In this document: piece by piece, positions 1 through 11,362 of the stretch
Position numbering within the stretch: position 1 is the first letter of the stretch
Layout: each line of letters opens with the position of its first letter
Origin: Allacma fusca
Lineage: Eukaryota; Arthropoda; Collembola; Symphypleona; Sminthuridae
Direction of reading: 5' to 3'
DNA length: 64,000 nt
NCBI GenBank assembly: GCA_947179485.1
Contig: OX359250.1
Span: forward strand, 43,036,600 to 43,100,599
Notes under the pieces: generated by a model
Databases searched by the model: none
Told to the model about the DNA's origin: nothing
The model's input: only the letters and a program-made list of their open reading frames with translations
Position numbers and translations under genes: made by a program

Positions 1-250
1 TTAAAGCGCTTGCACATACGGTGTGCGATAAAACGGTTGTGGATAAACTCATCTACGTATTGTAGTAATTTCTCCTCAGATGAACCGGAACTAAGCGGGT
101 CAAATCGGAGGTTTTTAAGTTTTTGGCCTTTAACAGCTTATTTATTAAAAATTAAAAGAATAAAACTAAAAACAAAAGATTTTGGTCATTTTCTGCATAC
201 ATATAATATGGGTATTGTGCCGTTTTGATTTTTTGTTCAATCTGTCACAG

Positions 251-863
251 TCAAACATGGGCCTTTGTATAACCGCAGCCTACATCCTGCCCAGATTCAA
301 AAATCATCGGCGGCCCCACCTCATAGCTTATTAGCAGAGCTTGTACAATTAAATCATCCCCCATTTACGGCATCCAATAGCGCTTAGCCTACCCATAATG
401 GTGTATAGGAAAGGCATTCAAGCGAACCCTTGCCTAGAAGGCAGTCCCTCGCCCTCAATCTTTCCTACACATAAGCCTGTATTCGTACCCTTCATATATA
501 TACATGATAAGCATAATACCTTTATTTGTCCATTTGTTAATCCATCTTCAATGGATGTGCAAACTGCAAACGTAAAACTTGCATTTTAATACCGGCGTGC
601 AGAGCAAGCTGTAGATCCGTTAGTATGCGTGCGCCATATATGCTAGCCAATCTATATTCCGTCTAGGCAGTTTAGTTTCTGTTTGGCCTAGCCTACTCTA
701 AAGCCCATAATGTTCCATTATTTGGCAACTTCCCTATATCTTCCCTGTACGCCCATCACTTTTTGGAGCCCATCCTAGACGCTAGCCTAAATTTTAACTC
801 CATTGTAAGCCAGCCTAGCATTTGTGCCTAGATTCCATCCTAGATCTAGGCTGGGGGCCCATC
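251..863. mobile_element. 613-bp insertion with 8-bp TSD TGTCACAG
   Basis: TGTCACAG stands on both sides (243-250 and 864-871). The right duplicate lacks the insert and reads TGTCACAG followed by GTCACAG (62398-62412), which is both target copies minus one base, as expected of DNA-transposon excision. The ends are only weakly inverted (CATGGGCC near the left, GATGGGCC reading in from the right). The interior is rich in CCTAGC/GCTAGG-type words. No transposase is encoded; the 63-aa reading frame inside looks like noise. Confidence 0.75.
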
Positions 864-1058
864 TGTCACAGTACCATAAAGTTGCGTATCAGTGAGTTTC
901 GACATATTATATATTAGGGAGCGGGCACAAATGATGTCATACAAAATAGAGACTTTTTATGACTCACTAAGAAATCATTCACTGTCATATCCAGTAATGA
1001 CTGATTGTATATGACATCATTCGTATGTACCAACGTAAGACGAAGTTGGCGTTCTCTG

Positions 1059-1858
1059 CAAGGATGGGAATCGGAATCGGTATCGGAATTATATTCGAAA
1101 ATTTGAGGATTTTAATTCATATTGGAATTCCAAATAATCCCCAGGAAGTATTTTAATTCAAAATCGCATTCAAAAAATTTTTTGGAATCGGAATTGGTAT
1201 TCAAATATTTTTTAATGAATTCCGATTAAAATAAAGTATTGTTTTCAATAGTATATTTCATCAAATGTGCATACTCAAATATAAATTGTCACAATTTTTT
1301 ACTTGCAGCATAGAGTTAATCAAAGAGCATTGGCGAACGTTTTCTTCATCCGAAATTAACGTGCTTCCGCATTATACGTAAAATAGTCGACTTATTAGCA
1401 CTTGTCAGAGGCTTTTAACGGTTGTGCTCAAAACTATTGTTTGTCCTACAGGTTAATTACTCAAGTAATTTAAATCGTTGACACTAAAATTTTTATAGGT
1501 AACTAAAAATGGGCCAAAGAAAATTAGTAACGTTGGAGTTCAAATATCAGTTTACCGTGTTTTTTCCCCTAAATTTATACTTAATGACCTGCGGGGGAAA
1601 CTAGCTTCCCAAAACATTGATGATATCATGTTTTTAAGGTTGAACGTTTTCCGTAATTAATTCTTTGTATTTTCAGTATACTAGAAGTATTCAAATAAAT
1701 ATTCAAATCGGAATTCATAACGAACGAATACTTGAGGATATTTATATCCGTATTAGAATTCATATTTTTCAGTATTGCTATAGGTATTTTAAATCGTTCT
1801 TCGCCTTGAATATTTTAATTCGAATTAGAATTCATATTTTTCCGATTTCCCATCCTTG
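1059..1858. mobile_element. hAT-like non-autonomous element, GGAATC word family
   Basis: Starts CAAGGATGGGAATCGG and ends with the inverted form CCGATTTCCCATCCTTG; GTTCTCTG flanks both sides (1051-1058, 1859-1866). It is 800 bp. Both subterminal regions consist of GGAATC/GATTCC-type words in inverted orientation, with a unique AT-rich centre. It encodes no protein. The identical insertion is at 62604-63403, and a larger relative by word content is at 36140-38422. Confidence 0.85.
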
Positions 1859-3052
1859 GTTCTCTGCCAACATCCAAAAAATTTAATCGTTTGCGATTGT
1901 ATGCGTCATCGTTGGTCGAGTCTGTTTTGTATTAAAGCGGACCAGTGAAAGTAACTATTTTATGAAGCACTTTTATACGACCTATCTCAATTATATTGTC
2001 TAATTAGACACTACATTCTTGATTTTTTTACGCATTGTAGAATCAAAATTTCGGATTTTTTAAAAATTACATGCACATTTTTAAAATTATGGAAATACTT
2101 TTGACTGCCGGCAGACTCAAATATGCACTTTTAAAAACATTTAAACTCAAGGAAAGCATAAAGACTACATTGTAAAATTTTGAAAAAGTGCATATTTGAG
2201 TCTGCCGGCAGTCAAATTGGGGAAAATCCTAAACGGGTAATTTATATACACACCGCCAGGATGCAAGCATTGCTTGCTCTCTGCGAACGTAATACACGTG
2301 CAGCGCCTTCGTTGTACACAGAAAGCCCTACCCTACTAGCACAAGAAAGTAGGCCCAGCGCATTTTCCATGCCCGGGGTGTCGGAAACGTGCACGGGCAG
2401 GAAGCGATACACATAACCAGCGCATGTTATTCGCACAAATATTTGCGCCAATTATCATGACATCGTTTTGCATCAATATAGCGCCGGTTTTACAGCTCAT
2501 TTACACAAGAGGGTAAAATAACGCAAAATCGGCGCATATTCTGCAAACAAACTTTCGGCATTAGTCACGTGATGAGAAGTCATGCGCACAAACTGAACTG
2601 TCAGCACGGAGGGATATATAACATCCAGTAGTTTCCAGTTACATGCAAAGATGCAAATGTTAGCACTAGAAAGGTAGCCCGCTTCGCTGGTCAATGTAAT
2701 ACTCTCTTCTAATTTGAAAGAGTGGGCCCGGAGGACCGATTACGTCTTGGAATAATACGGATTTGATATTCAAATTTATTCAGTTAATCAACGCGGCTTA
2801 GATACAACCAAGACAATACCGCTGCACACCCAGCGATTGCATGGAATTATTTACTACCTTCCCAATTTTCATTTGCTTTGCTGAGCCAGCAATTGGTGGC
2901 TGTGCAGTGCTCTAGTATAAGAGAATTATTCCAGTAGTACAACTCATTTCAAATAGTTTACATTACATCACACCAAAAAATCATGGTTGATCGCTCTTGA
3001 CAAATTTCCAAAGGCCCTGGCCATGCCCAATGTTTTATCTATAGATAGGTAG

Positions 3053-3698
3053 TTATAGCTCATTATTGAGTGATTACCTTGCGGAACCGTACTCGAACTC
3101 GTACTCGAAATCGAAGCATCGAGTATGAACTCCAATCCAAGGTACTCGTACTCGCCACATATACGAGTACTCAGGAAAATACTTGAAATAAGCGACCGAG
3201 TTCCAGTTCAGAACCCGAACTTGTTTCATACTCGCGAGTACGGAACTGTAAATACCGAAATCCCGTACTCGTACTCGTGCCGTGACTCGAGTCTTCATAC
3301 TCGAGTATTTAATAATAACAAGACCACAATTGAACAGTGATTTTTCTCCAGCCATGGATATTCTCTTAGGATCCAATAAGTCATTTTAATTTAATTTCAT
3401 ATTAGCGCCTTCGTCTCTTTACTGGAAATTCAAAAGTTTGCAATACTTGTGTGCACGTGTACGCGTACTCGTATATTGAGCATGTGGTACTCGAACTCGA
3501 ACTCGATAACCCTTATGAGTATTTTTATTGAACTCGTACTCGTTTGATACTTGTACTCGTGAGTATGTGAAAAATCGTTACCCGTACTCGAAACCCATTT
3601 CAAGTATCGAGTATTCACAAAAATTTGACCGTACTCGACTCGAACTCGTACTCGTACTCGATACTCGCCGGTATACTCGAACTCGATAAGGAGCTATA
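3053..3698. mobile_element. hAT-like non-autonomous element, CGAGTA word family
   Basis: Begins TATAGCTCATTATTGAGTG and ends GATAAGGAGCTATA. The flanks TAGGTAGT and GAGGTAGT differ at one base of eight. Arms are made of GTACTCGA/TCGAGTAC words. A longer copy (840 bp) in reverse orientation sits inside the Gypsy pol at 41051-41890; this copy lacks roughly 200 bp of its centre. Reading frames here are by-products of the repeated words. Confidence 0.8.
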
Positions 3699-3702
3699 GA
3701 GG

Positions 3703-4197
3703 TAGTGTTTCTGAACGGTCCAAAAACATGGACTCGAACCGACTCGTTTTCCCGAACCGAAAAAAATCCCTTTGCTGTTCCCGAAACCGGAACCGATATG
3801 TTCGAGTCCGGGACATTTTTGCCTTCCCGGAACCGATCCGGAAAATAAAATCGGTTCCCGGACCGGTTCCCGTTCCTTCCCGAACAGGCAGAAAATGCAT
3901 AGGATTCATTTTCATGGAAGTCAAAATTGTGTCGCGTTTTCAAATTATAGTTGACAAATGCTTGGCAAATGCATGTTTTGCGTTTTCATCCAAAAAGGCA
4001 GCTTTAACAAACGCTTCCCGAAAACTTTCGGTTTTGATTTTTGTACCCGAAACCGGACCGAAAGTAACGGTTCTTTAAACCGTTGACCCGAAACCGGACC
4101 GAAATTTAACGGTTCTTTAAATCGTTGACCCGGAACCGTACCGGAACCGAAACCGAACCGGAACCTCGGGAATTCCCGATACCGAACAGAAACACTA
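3703..4197. mobile_element. hAT-like non-autonomous element, CGGTTCC word family
   Basis: Starts TAGTGTTTCTGAACGG and ends CCGAACAGAAACACTA, with TATAGAGG on both sides (3695-3702 and 4198-4205). The 495-bp interior is almost entirely GGAACCG/CGGTTCC words. It inserted into the target duplication at the right edge of the 3053-3698 element, so it is the younger of the two. Confidence 0.85.
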
Positions 4198-4205
4198 TAT
4201 AGAGG

Positions 4206-5206
4206 TAGTATGTTATAGAGTTATTTCCGCATGAAGTTAATTCATTTAACTTAACCGCTGAAAACCTTAAAATAACGTTGGTAGTAAATATTGAGTTACT
4301 CTCCTCAATTAATTTACCTTGCTGGTCGGTATCAGCAATTTTGAAATTTATTTTTCCCGACGTATGTAGCTCCAGAAATTGCCACATACAACTAACAATG
4401 TGTGAAAACTGGTGATGAAAAACAAATTCCAAGTCGATCAAATTTTTGTCCCTGACTTTTATTAACTGGCATCACAAAACTGTTTTGGAGCAGCTTCAAA
4501 TTTGTTGTTTATATGACATGTTTTTGGGTTTCTATTTCTCCAGCAGAAAATTCCGTCCGATTCCGAAATCCTTGGAGCAAAAAAAATTTCCCGCAGGATA
4601 TTCCGCCCAGTTCCGAAAACCTTGGAAGAACTATGTGTATTTGTCCCGCAGATGATTCCCGAAAAACAAATTAGTTTGTCCCGATCATGACCTGAAATAA
4701 CTCGGGGCAAAAATATTTGTCCCGATCACGTCCTGAAATATTTCGAGGCACAAATCTTTTTTTGCCGATCCCGACTTGAATTAACTGGGGGCAAAAGTAT
4801 TTGTCCCATCCAGTCCTGCAATAACTTGGCAAATTGTGGGATTAATATTTGTTCCGAAATTATCCCGTCCCCTGCATGTTTCCAACTTAAGCACATAAAG
4901 ATCACTTAGTTTGCCCTTACACAATCACATTCATACTTATTGGCTACTGTACAGAGTTCAGTACTCGTCGTAGTTATGGTAGGAATACGAACGCAAAGAG
5001 AGACACGTCGGTTTGGAATTAATAGAGGAGATTGAAGTAGGGAAGTGCATTGAAAGCCTATAGTAGTACCGCTTGAACTCTGCTGCGTATAATCAAATGA
5101 TTTATGGTCTGGAGGATAGTTTTTTATCAGTAGTTTATTATTACATTACAATAGAAAACTACAGTTAATTTTTGGAGAGATTTTGTGAGATTGGGAACTA
5201 CACTAA
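4206..5206. other. Unassigned sequence with a degenerate TTTGTCCCGATC array
   Basis: No gene is supported. Between about 4655 and 4860 a unit of about 60 bp recurs three to four times (TTTGTCCCGATC, then CTGAAATAACTCGGGGC). From 4540 to 4630 related words occur (TTCCGCCCAGTTCCG). This looks like half of another word-array element whose ends I cannot define. 4206-4440 and 4870-5206 show no recognisable structure. Confidence 0.5.
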
Positions 5207-5640
5207 GGGGGCATGCATAAATTATATAACGCTTAGACGGTCGGTGGTGGTTTTTCTTAACGTTACGCTAACGTTACGCACAGTAGGTAGTACCTGTGTA
5301 CTCTTTTACGTAACGCAATATTTGATTAGACCCGATTTTAACGCGTAGGCATTCTTGCAATATTTAGTGAAAATATTTGGGAGCGAGGTTTAAATTTTAA
5401 GAATATATGCCCTTTCACAGAATAACGTAACTATATTGGAATAAAAGTTGGATTAACACAATAAGGTTAATGGGAGTATTCCGATATAATTTTAGCACTA
5501 ATTATTTAAGTTATGCATAAATTAGTTATCATTGCGTTATGTATGATAGTGGGGGTTAGATGACAGCGTTACGTATGCGTTACTCGGGGTCGGAGGTGGT
5601 CAAAAATGTGGCAAAATAGCGTTATATATTTCATGCATGC
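5207..5640. mobile_element. 434-bp MITE with CACTAA flanks
   Basis: Inverted termini contain GCATGCATAAATTATATAAC on the left and the inverse of GCATGCATGAAATATATAAC on the right. CACTAA occurs directly on both sides (5201-5206, 5641-5646). The 6-bp duplication and the terminus differ from the 8-bp-TSD elements, so this belongs to another superfamily, not identified. The interior repeats CGTTACG words (near 5260-5275, 5568-5582). No coding capacity. Confidence 0.65.
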
Positions 5641-6441
5641 CACTAACAATGAGCAGTACGTTATCAACTACACCTTAAGCGTACGGTTAGGATTGCGCCA
5701 TTGAGAGTCATAAACTCTATGCTATCTCTTATAACTGGTGTGATATGGTGTGATTAATAAATTGGCTAGTGGCTTGTATGGTGCAGTTTAGCAAGGCATA
5801 GACATAGGGCATGTCGCTATCTCGTTTAGTCTTAATACGCCGGCGTCAGACAGAAACCCCATGGCCTAGACAGCATTGAGTTACTTGCACTGTATGATGA
5901 TTCGAGCGGGTAGTTTCAAATGTGTACAGACAGGATTGGATTTGATAAAGGAAGATCTTTTATCTTAAGTCCTAGTGCTTAAAATAATTGTGAAGGTCTA
6001 CAAAAACAATACTTAAATACCCGGAAAAAAAGGTTTCAGACTGTTCCGCATTCTTTCGTAAACGCTGAAGGTAATTCGTTTCAATAACCTACTATATGGA
6101 TAATCGCTATTCGGAACAAAATAGCAGAACTTTCCTAGTCAATTCCAAGTGGCCGTTTTACTCAGCTAAAGTTTGGAGTCAATGCGGTAATGTTCGTTCA
6201 CATGAAAAAATTAATAGTATTATCAATAGGATTAAAAGGGATAGCGAAATTATATATTTAACATTTATATACTGAATTGCGATTTGGTTAGATCATGACA
6301 TCAATGTAAGGACCTCAGATACATATGATGTTGCCCTTGGGGAAATGTGAACACGTGTTTTAGTATCTTGCTGTAGTCCCTATTTAATAGTTCTCAATAT
6401 TTTGATTGGTTTAGAGTTCCAGCAGATTGGGATCATCAAAC
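5641..6441. other. No recognisable feature
   Basis: About 800 bp of AT-rich sequence within the 5.58-kb element. I find no credible exon, inverted termini or tandem repeat on either strand. Confidence 0.5.
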
Positions 6442-7355
6442 CAGAGCTTCTGCCGGGGACGGGACGTCGGGACACTGGACGTCCCCGGGGACAAAATAAT
6501 TGTCCCCATGTCGTAATCGGGACGGGACGGGGACAAAAAAATTGTCCCAATTATATTCGGGACGGGACGGGGACAAAAAAAATTGTCCCCATTATATCAG
6601 GGACGGGACGGGGACAAAACAAATTGTCCCCACTATATTCGGGACGGCACGGGGACAAAACAAATTGTCCCCACTATATTCGGGACGGGACGGGGACAAA
6701 ACAAATTGTCCCCACTATATTCGGGACGGGACGGGGACAAAACAAATTGTCCCCACTATATTCGGGACGGGACGGGGACAAAAACAATTGTACCCATTAT
6801 TTTCGCGACATGCTGTTTGGTCGTGTATATAACGTGACGGGACGAGCAAGCATAGCAGAACAAGGATAACGTTTCAGCTTTAATGCTCGTGAGTGATTGA
6901 TGAACACTATTTCACCGAATGTAAGACATTCGATTTCAGGTTGTAGAAAATGAGGCTTGTTGTTTAAAAAATTCAGGAAGAATCTTGAAGCCACGATTCT
7001 ATAAATGTGTTTTTATGTGTTTGGTATAAATATTGTTTGTACGAAATTTTCCTCATGTTCCGATTTTTCGGTATGAGAATGTCAACAACTGTTTTTAGTA
7101 ATTATCGGGACGGTACAGGAATTCTGTTCACATGCCACGATTTTCCGGACCGGGGACAATATTTTTTTTAATTTTGGGGACGGGACGGGGACAACGTTTT
7201 TTAAAATTTTGGGGACGGGACGGGGACAAGATTTTCGTCCCCATGTCCCGACTTTCGGGACCGGGGACAACGTTTTTAAAATTTTTTGGGGACGGGACGG
7301 GGACATGGCTTTTGTCCCCGTGTCTCCATTGACGGGACGGGACTGGGGACAAAGG
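6442..7355. repeat. GGGACGGGAC array element, with 41-bp tandem repeats
   Basis: Starts with a hAT-like terminus CAGAGCTTCTGCCGGGGAC. From about 6518 to 6800 a 41-bp unit (GGGACGGGACGGGGACAAAA followed by an ATTGTCCCC half) is repeated about seven times. Each unit can fold because GGGGACA faces TGTCCCC. After a unique centre, 7150-7350 repeats a related, longer-spaced unit. No right terminus or target duplication was found. A short relative ending AGAAGCCCTAC is at 46602-46750. Confidence 0.7.
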
Positions 7356-7910
7356 TTTTTAAAAACTAATTTTTATCGAAGACACTAGAGAGGATCTGAA
7401 AAAACTTAAGATTTTTCAGCGAGTATTCTCAAGCAAAGACAAATCAGGGATTCCAGACTTTCCACTGCGAATAACAACATAAACAAGTTTGAAAATTGGC
7501 AACAATCACGTCGCCAATTTCATCCATCGTCCAGAACCAAGAAATTAATTCAAGTGTTTATGTACACCTCATTATTATAAACAGGCATTAATGATTTTTT
7601 GTAAATTCTTGGTGTGCGCCCAATAGTTAATCATAAATAATTAATTTACAATATTTCTAGTGGAACTTTTATTTCCACTATCATCAGTCATAAATTCGGC
7701 CCTAATTATGCATATAGCCACCGCACATTTTCTGCACCGTATTTACGCTGGTTTATGTGCGCATTTGGAATGCACATTTACGGGCGCAAAATCAGCGTGA
7801 CAACTTATGCGCATTATAATAATCGGGAAACTTGGCCAAACCGTGCGTCTGACAAGCGCAAACCACTTGCGTCGATCCCGCGCCTTCCCGAGTCAGTTGT
7901 GCTAGTAGGG

Positions 7911-8038
7911 TATCACGCTCCATTCCTTCGGACCGCGCCGCAGCTCAACTAGTCCCAAATTATTTTTTTAATCATTTGGGATTGGTTGATTGTAGCCTAA
8001 TAATATTTGGCCTCAATATTAACCACGCTATTTAAAAT
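7911..8038. repeat. Segmental duplication, left copy resumes
   Basis: Matches 63876-64000 apart from a small offset, starting at TATCACGCTCC. It shows that the 5.58-kb block separates two halves of one ancestral locus. From here to 8188 I see only AT-rich unassigned sequence. Confidence 0.9.
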
Positions 8039-8196
8039 GTATGTATGTACATTACATGTGCATAGCCCAAAAAAATGCTTCACTATGGGAATTGCTGTTT
8101 TTAAAAAAACAGACTTTGCTAGTATTTAAAGTATATGGTAGTATTAAGTATTAAATCATCATTATTAAAATGAACCTATATACGTGTGTCTGAGAG

Positions 8197-10110
8197 CAGG
8201 GTTGGCCAATTGAAAATGCCATGGCATTTTGGGCATGAATTGAAAATGCCCAAAATGCCCGGGCATTTTCGGCATCTATGGCATTTTGGGCATTTTTGGC
8301 ATAATCCGCGTAGGGCAGGCATTTTGGGCATATTCAATCATTTCTTGGGTTACTTCTGCCTGGACGCTATCTATTATTTTTTAGCAAGGTAAATTTCGAT
8401 ACATGTTTTGTTTGAACTAATGCAAATATCTTTATAATTGCATACCTGAAATTTCATTAACTGCAGCATGTCTTGATTCACTATACTAAAATTTTTATTA
8501 TCATTATTTTAAATCTCATTCCATTTTTTAATTTTAACTTGATATTTAATCCCGATACCTCGAATCAATGACAATATTCAGCTTCATTGTTCAGACATTG
8601 GTAAAAATAAAATGTGTAATTACTTTCCTAACAAGCGGTTGGATTATACCATAAACTGGCGTGCTCGCACGAAAGTTTAAAAGCCCCAGTGGAGGTAAAC
8701 CGGGAATTATCCAAATGTAGTACCAAAACGTGTATTGCTCTCGACAACGATGTGACCAAAGAAATAGCTTTAAGTTCACAAGAATCAGCGTTGGTCAAAT
8801 CATTCTCAACAAAGCCAGAACCGAGTTCATCAAAACAAATTAGACATGATTATCATGTGTTTAAAATATCACTGTAATCCTCGAGCTGGAAAAAAATATT
8901 TTAGATGACGACGAAAATTATTATAGTTTTACTTTTCACGAGTCCGAAGGTGAGTTGATGTTGAGGATATTGTTTAATTAGATTAATAATTCACAGGGGA
9001 AGAAACGATGTAGGAAAACTAACAGTTTACAAATTGCTATGCTTTAGATTAATTCATTCTGTAAAATGCATATTTTAAAATGAAGTTTGGCATTTAAAAA
9101 AATCTTTAAACAAGAGCGGTAAATAATGATTATTTACAAAAGAATCGAAAATGCCCAAAATGCCTGCCCAAAATGCCGGGCATTTTGAAAGTTGGGCATT
9201 TTCGGCATTTTCAGGGCATTTTCAACCGGGCACAGAGGTGTCCATCCTTCGAAGGATTTCCTTCAGAGAAGGCTTCTTTGAACGAATGAAGCGTTATCTT
9301 TGGCAATTATGAAGGGAAGGGAAGGAAGGCTGGAAAGGAAACGAAGGCTGAACGAAGGCTTCTGCTCATTGCAGATATAATGGAATGTGAAGGAACATAT
9401 TGTTTTTACGCCTTCGAACGCCGCTGGAACTTGCAATTCCATCTACTATATTTTAGGCAAAATTCTTCCGTAACGTAAGTTCATGTACGTACGTACACCG
9501 TTACTCAACTGAAAACTATTTTTCTGGCGGGTCTGCTTAACGTTATTCTGAAATATTTATATCACAAAGGCAGCATGATACCCGAAGTAAGTATTTTATA
9601 CCCTTCTTTGTACATAAGTACATACTGATAATAATTAATATATAACATAATAATTGCTGGAGCTTTGATTCGTGCAAGAAGAGCTACACTTTCTATTAAT
9701 ACTGTTTCAAAAATGATTCAATATCGCGAATATCGCCTTTCTAGCTTAAAATGGAAGCAGTGATCTTACAATCAGTGCATCTTCCAACATGAATCGTTTT
9801 GTTTACAAAAGCTCTGATTTTGTCACTTGTGTTAAAAGATTTGCGATAAATAAATGAACATGGATCGACGGTAACGCATGAAGGTCATTTAAATAATTTT
9901 TGAAGGCTGAAGGAAGGATTATAGCATGGTTTTGAATGAAGGAAGGGCGAAGGAAGGGTAAACATTCAGAAGGCTTCATTTTACGGAATGATGAAGGAAC
10001 GGGTAATTGTAAACGGTTCCCCTTCTGAAGGATGAACGAACGTGTTTTCAAATGGACACCTCTGACCGGGCAGGCATAAAACCGAGGGCATTTTCATTTG
10101 GCCAACCCTG
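8197..10110. mobile_element. hAT-like element, AAATGCCC word family
   Basis: Starts CAGGGTTGGCCAATTG and ends with the inverse form TTTGGCCAACCCTG. TCTGAGAG flanks both ends (8189-8196, 10111-10118). Subterminal parts are dense in AAAATGCCC/GGGCATTTT. A second complete element (9233-10064) sits inside the right arm. Word-related fragments occur at 12833-13245, 16446-16510 and 48160-48250. No transposase is present. Confidence 0.85.
9233..10064. mobile_element. hAT-like element, GAAGG word family, nested
   Basis: Starts CAGAGGTGTCCATCCTTC and ends ATGGACACCTCTG, flanked by ACCGGGCA on both sides (9225-9232, 10065-10072). It is 832 bp, and both arms are built of GAAGG/CCTTC words. A truncated relative is inside the intron of the gene at 18.7-20.2 kb (19411-19951). 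It inserted into the right arm of the AAATGCCC element. Confidence 0.85.
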
Positions 10111-10464
10111 TCTGAGAGTACAAATAATGTGAGGACGTAAAAGAGGGCCTAAAATGAATGAGGTCAGTTTGGTGTAACAAGACTGACTCAGTCTGTCATT
10201 CGGCGTCGTACAATTGAGCAGAGCTGCGTTCAAGTCAAGTTATTTTAGACAACTTGACTTGAACTTGACTTGAACTTGAAAAATTGTCTAAACAAGGTAT
10301 CCGTACTTGTACTTGACGAATCAAGTTTTTCAAGCAACTTGAGTATTCAAGTACACGCTTTTCAAGTACATTTTATAGAACTTGAACTTGATAATAACTT
10401 GACGTTCAAGTTGCATACATAACTTGACTTGAACTTGAACTTAAACTTGATTGTTCAAGTATTT

Positions 10465-11362
10465 TTTACGAAGATGCTTTTTTACTGACTCGCAAAAAAT
10501 AGAATTTTCAACTTTTGAAAAATTCGTTGCTGAAAAAAACGCAAAGCGTAGATATGCACTTACCCCCCCCTGAAAAAAAAGATTTGAGGATAATTTCTAC
10601 ACCCTTTGATCAAATTCGAATATTAAGGGCTTAAAGTCAATGACAGAATTTGTACAAGGTACATTGCTTAACTCACCTCTTCAGCATGTATACTTTACGA
10701 GATCTGAAGCTGTTTATACCTAAGTTTTCCCTTGAGTCTACGGAATTGCCTATGCTAATACATTGCAATTTTTTTAAAGGCCTTCCCCCCCAACGATTTT
10801 GATAAAAATTTGCACGCATGTCTGCCTGATTATTATATGCTAGTGTGCAAAATCTTATGATGTGATCACAAGGGCTTGGGCCCTTAAAAATTAATTACTT
10901 AAAAATGCGAATTATGGTTGTCATAATCATAACGTTCAATATTCGAGACGTAACTTGAAATCTTTCCAATATTAACAACTAATTAAATTATTTGAGCTTC
11001 ATGACAATTTTAATAATGAATTACTATTATATGGACTCATTAAGTCAAGAAAATTTTGAAAACAATTGAATAAAAAATGAGGTTTTAAAAAAACCAAAAC
11101 GAAGATGCTTTTACGACTCTAAAAAGGGAAAAACTAGCATTATTTGGTGTGGGAGGAATTAGAGCAATAATGAACGAAACAAAGCATCTCGGGTGCAAAC
11201 ACATACGTATACATAATATATTATTCGGTAGCACCCGATATGCTTTGTTTCGTTCATTATTGCTCTAATTCCTCCCACACCAAATAATGCTAGTTTTTCA
11301 CTTTTTAGAGTCGTAAAAGCATCTTCGTTTTGGTTTTTTTAAAACCTCATTTTTTATTTGTG
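10465..11362. mobile_element. Insertion inside the CAAGTT element
   Basis: The 61-kb copy runs from ...AGTATTTTTTCG directly to sequence matching about 11363, so roughly 900 bp was inserted here. The left edge reads TACGAAGATGCTTTTTTAC, and ACGAAGATGCTTTT recurs inside in both orientations (about 11094 and 11320). Its first ~170 bp recur, inverted, at 15330-15520. The target duplication could not be fixed. Confidence 0.55.
11069..11358. repeat. Near-perfect 128-bp-arm hairpin
   Basis: The left arm 11069-11196 and right arm 11230-11358 are reverse complements with only a few mismatches, separated by a loop of about 33 bp. The arms contain AAAACGAAGATGCTTTTACG and TTTGGTGTGGGAGGAATTAG. A transcript would form a long dsRNA stem. 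Confidence 0.85.

Larger units (their letters stand above)
1..2330. repeat. Segmental duplication, left copy
   Basis: Bases 1-2330 align almost without change to 62156-63875 (offset 62,155 at the start). Differences I see: a 613-bp insertion here at 251-863, a 4-bp indel in the GACTCACT stretch near 963, and scattered single bases. The 800-bp element at 1059-1858 sits at the same site with the same target duplication in both copies, so this is a true copy of a locus and not two independent insertions. The homology resumes at 7911-8038 after the 5.58-kb element. The copy extends beyond the window start, so its left boundary cannot be seen. Confidence 0.9.
2331..7910. mobile_element. 5.58-kb composite TIR element (CCCTACTAGCACAA)
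   Basis: Bounded by a perfect 14-bp inverted repeat, CCCTACTAGCACAA at 2331-2344 and its reverse complement at 7897-7910, with TA on each side. The right segmental copy lacks the whole block: its sequence runs from the left flank directly to the right flank at 63875/63876. Both terminal ~200-300 bp are rich in TGCGCA/GCGC words. Inside lie other elements (3053-3698, 3703-4197, 5207-5640, the GGGACGGGAC arrays). I see no transposase gene. The superfamily is uncertain: a TA target is mariner-like but the terminus is not typical. Bases 2700-2920 resemble 36.95-37.15 kb (GAGCCAGCAA...TGGCTGTG blocks). Confidence 0.7.

Noticed and set aside
3074..3943. Several ORFs on both strands over the CGAGTA and CGGTTCC arrays
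   Set aside because: By-products of short repeated words within non-autonomous transposons.
6518..6800. CRISPR-like regular repeats
   Set aside because: Head-to-tail tandem units without unique spacers, in a eukaryotic transposon.
6402..6869. Overlapping ORFs of 84-155 aa with repeating GTGTKQIVP-type peptides
   Set aside because: They are open in three frames because the 41-bp tandem repeat lacks stops; there is no sign of selection or a gene structure.
9466..9500. GTACGTACGT tract as a regulatory palindrome
   Set aside because: It is part of the GAAGG-family element core and recurs in its other copy at 19.47 kb.
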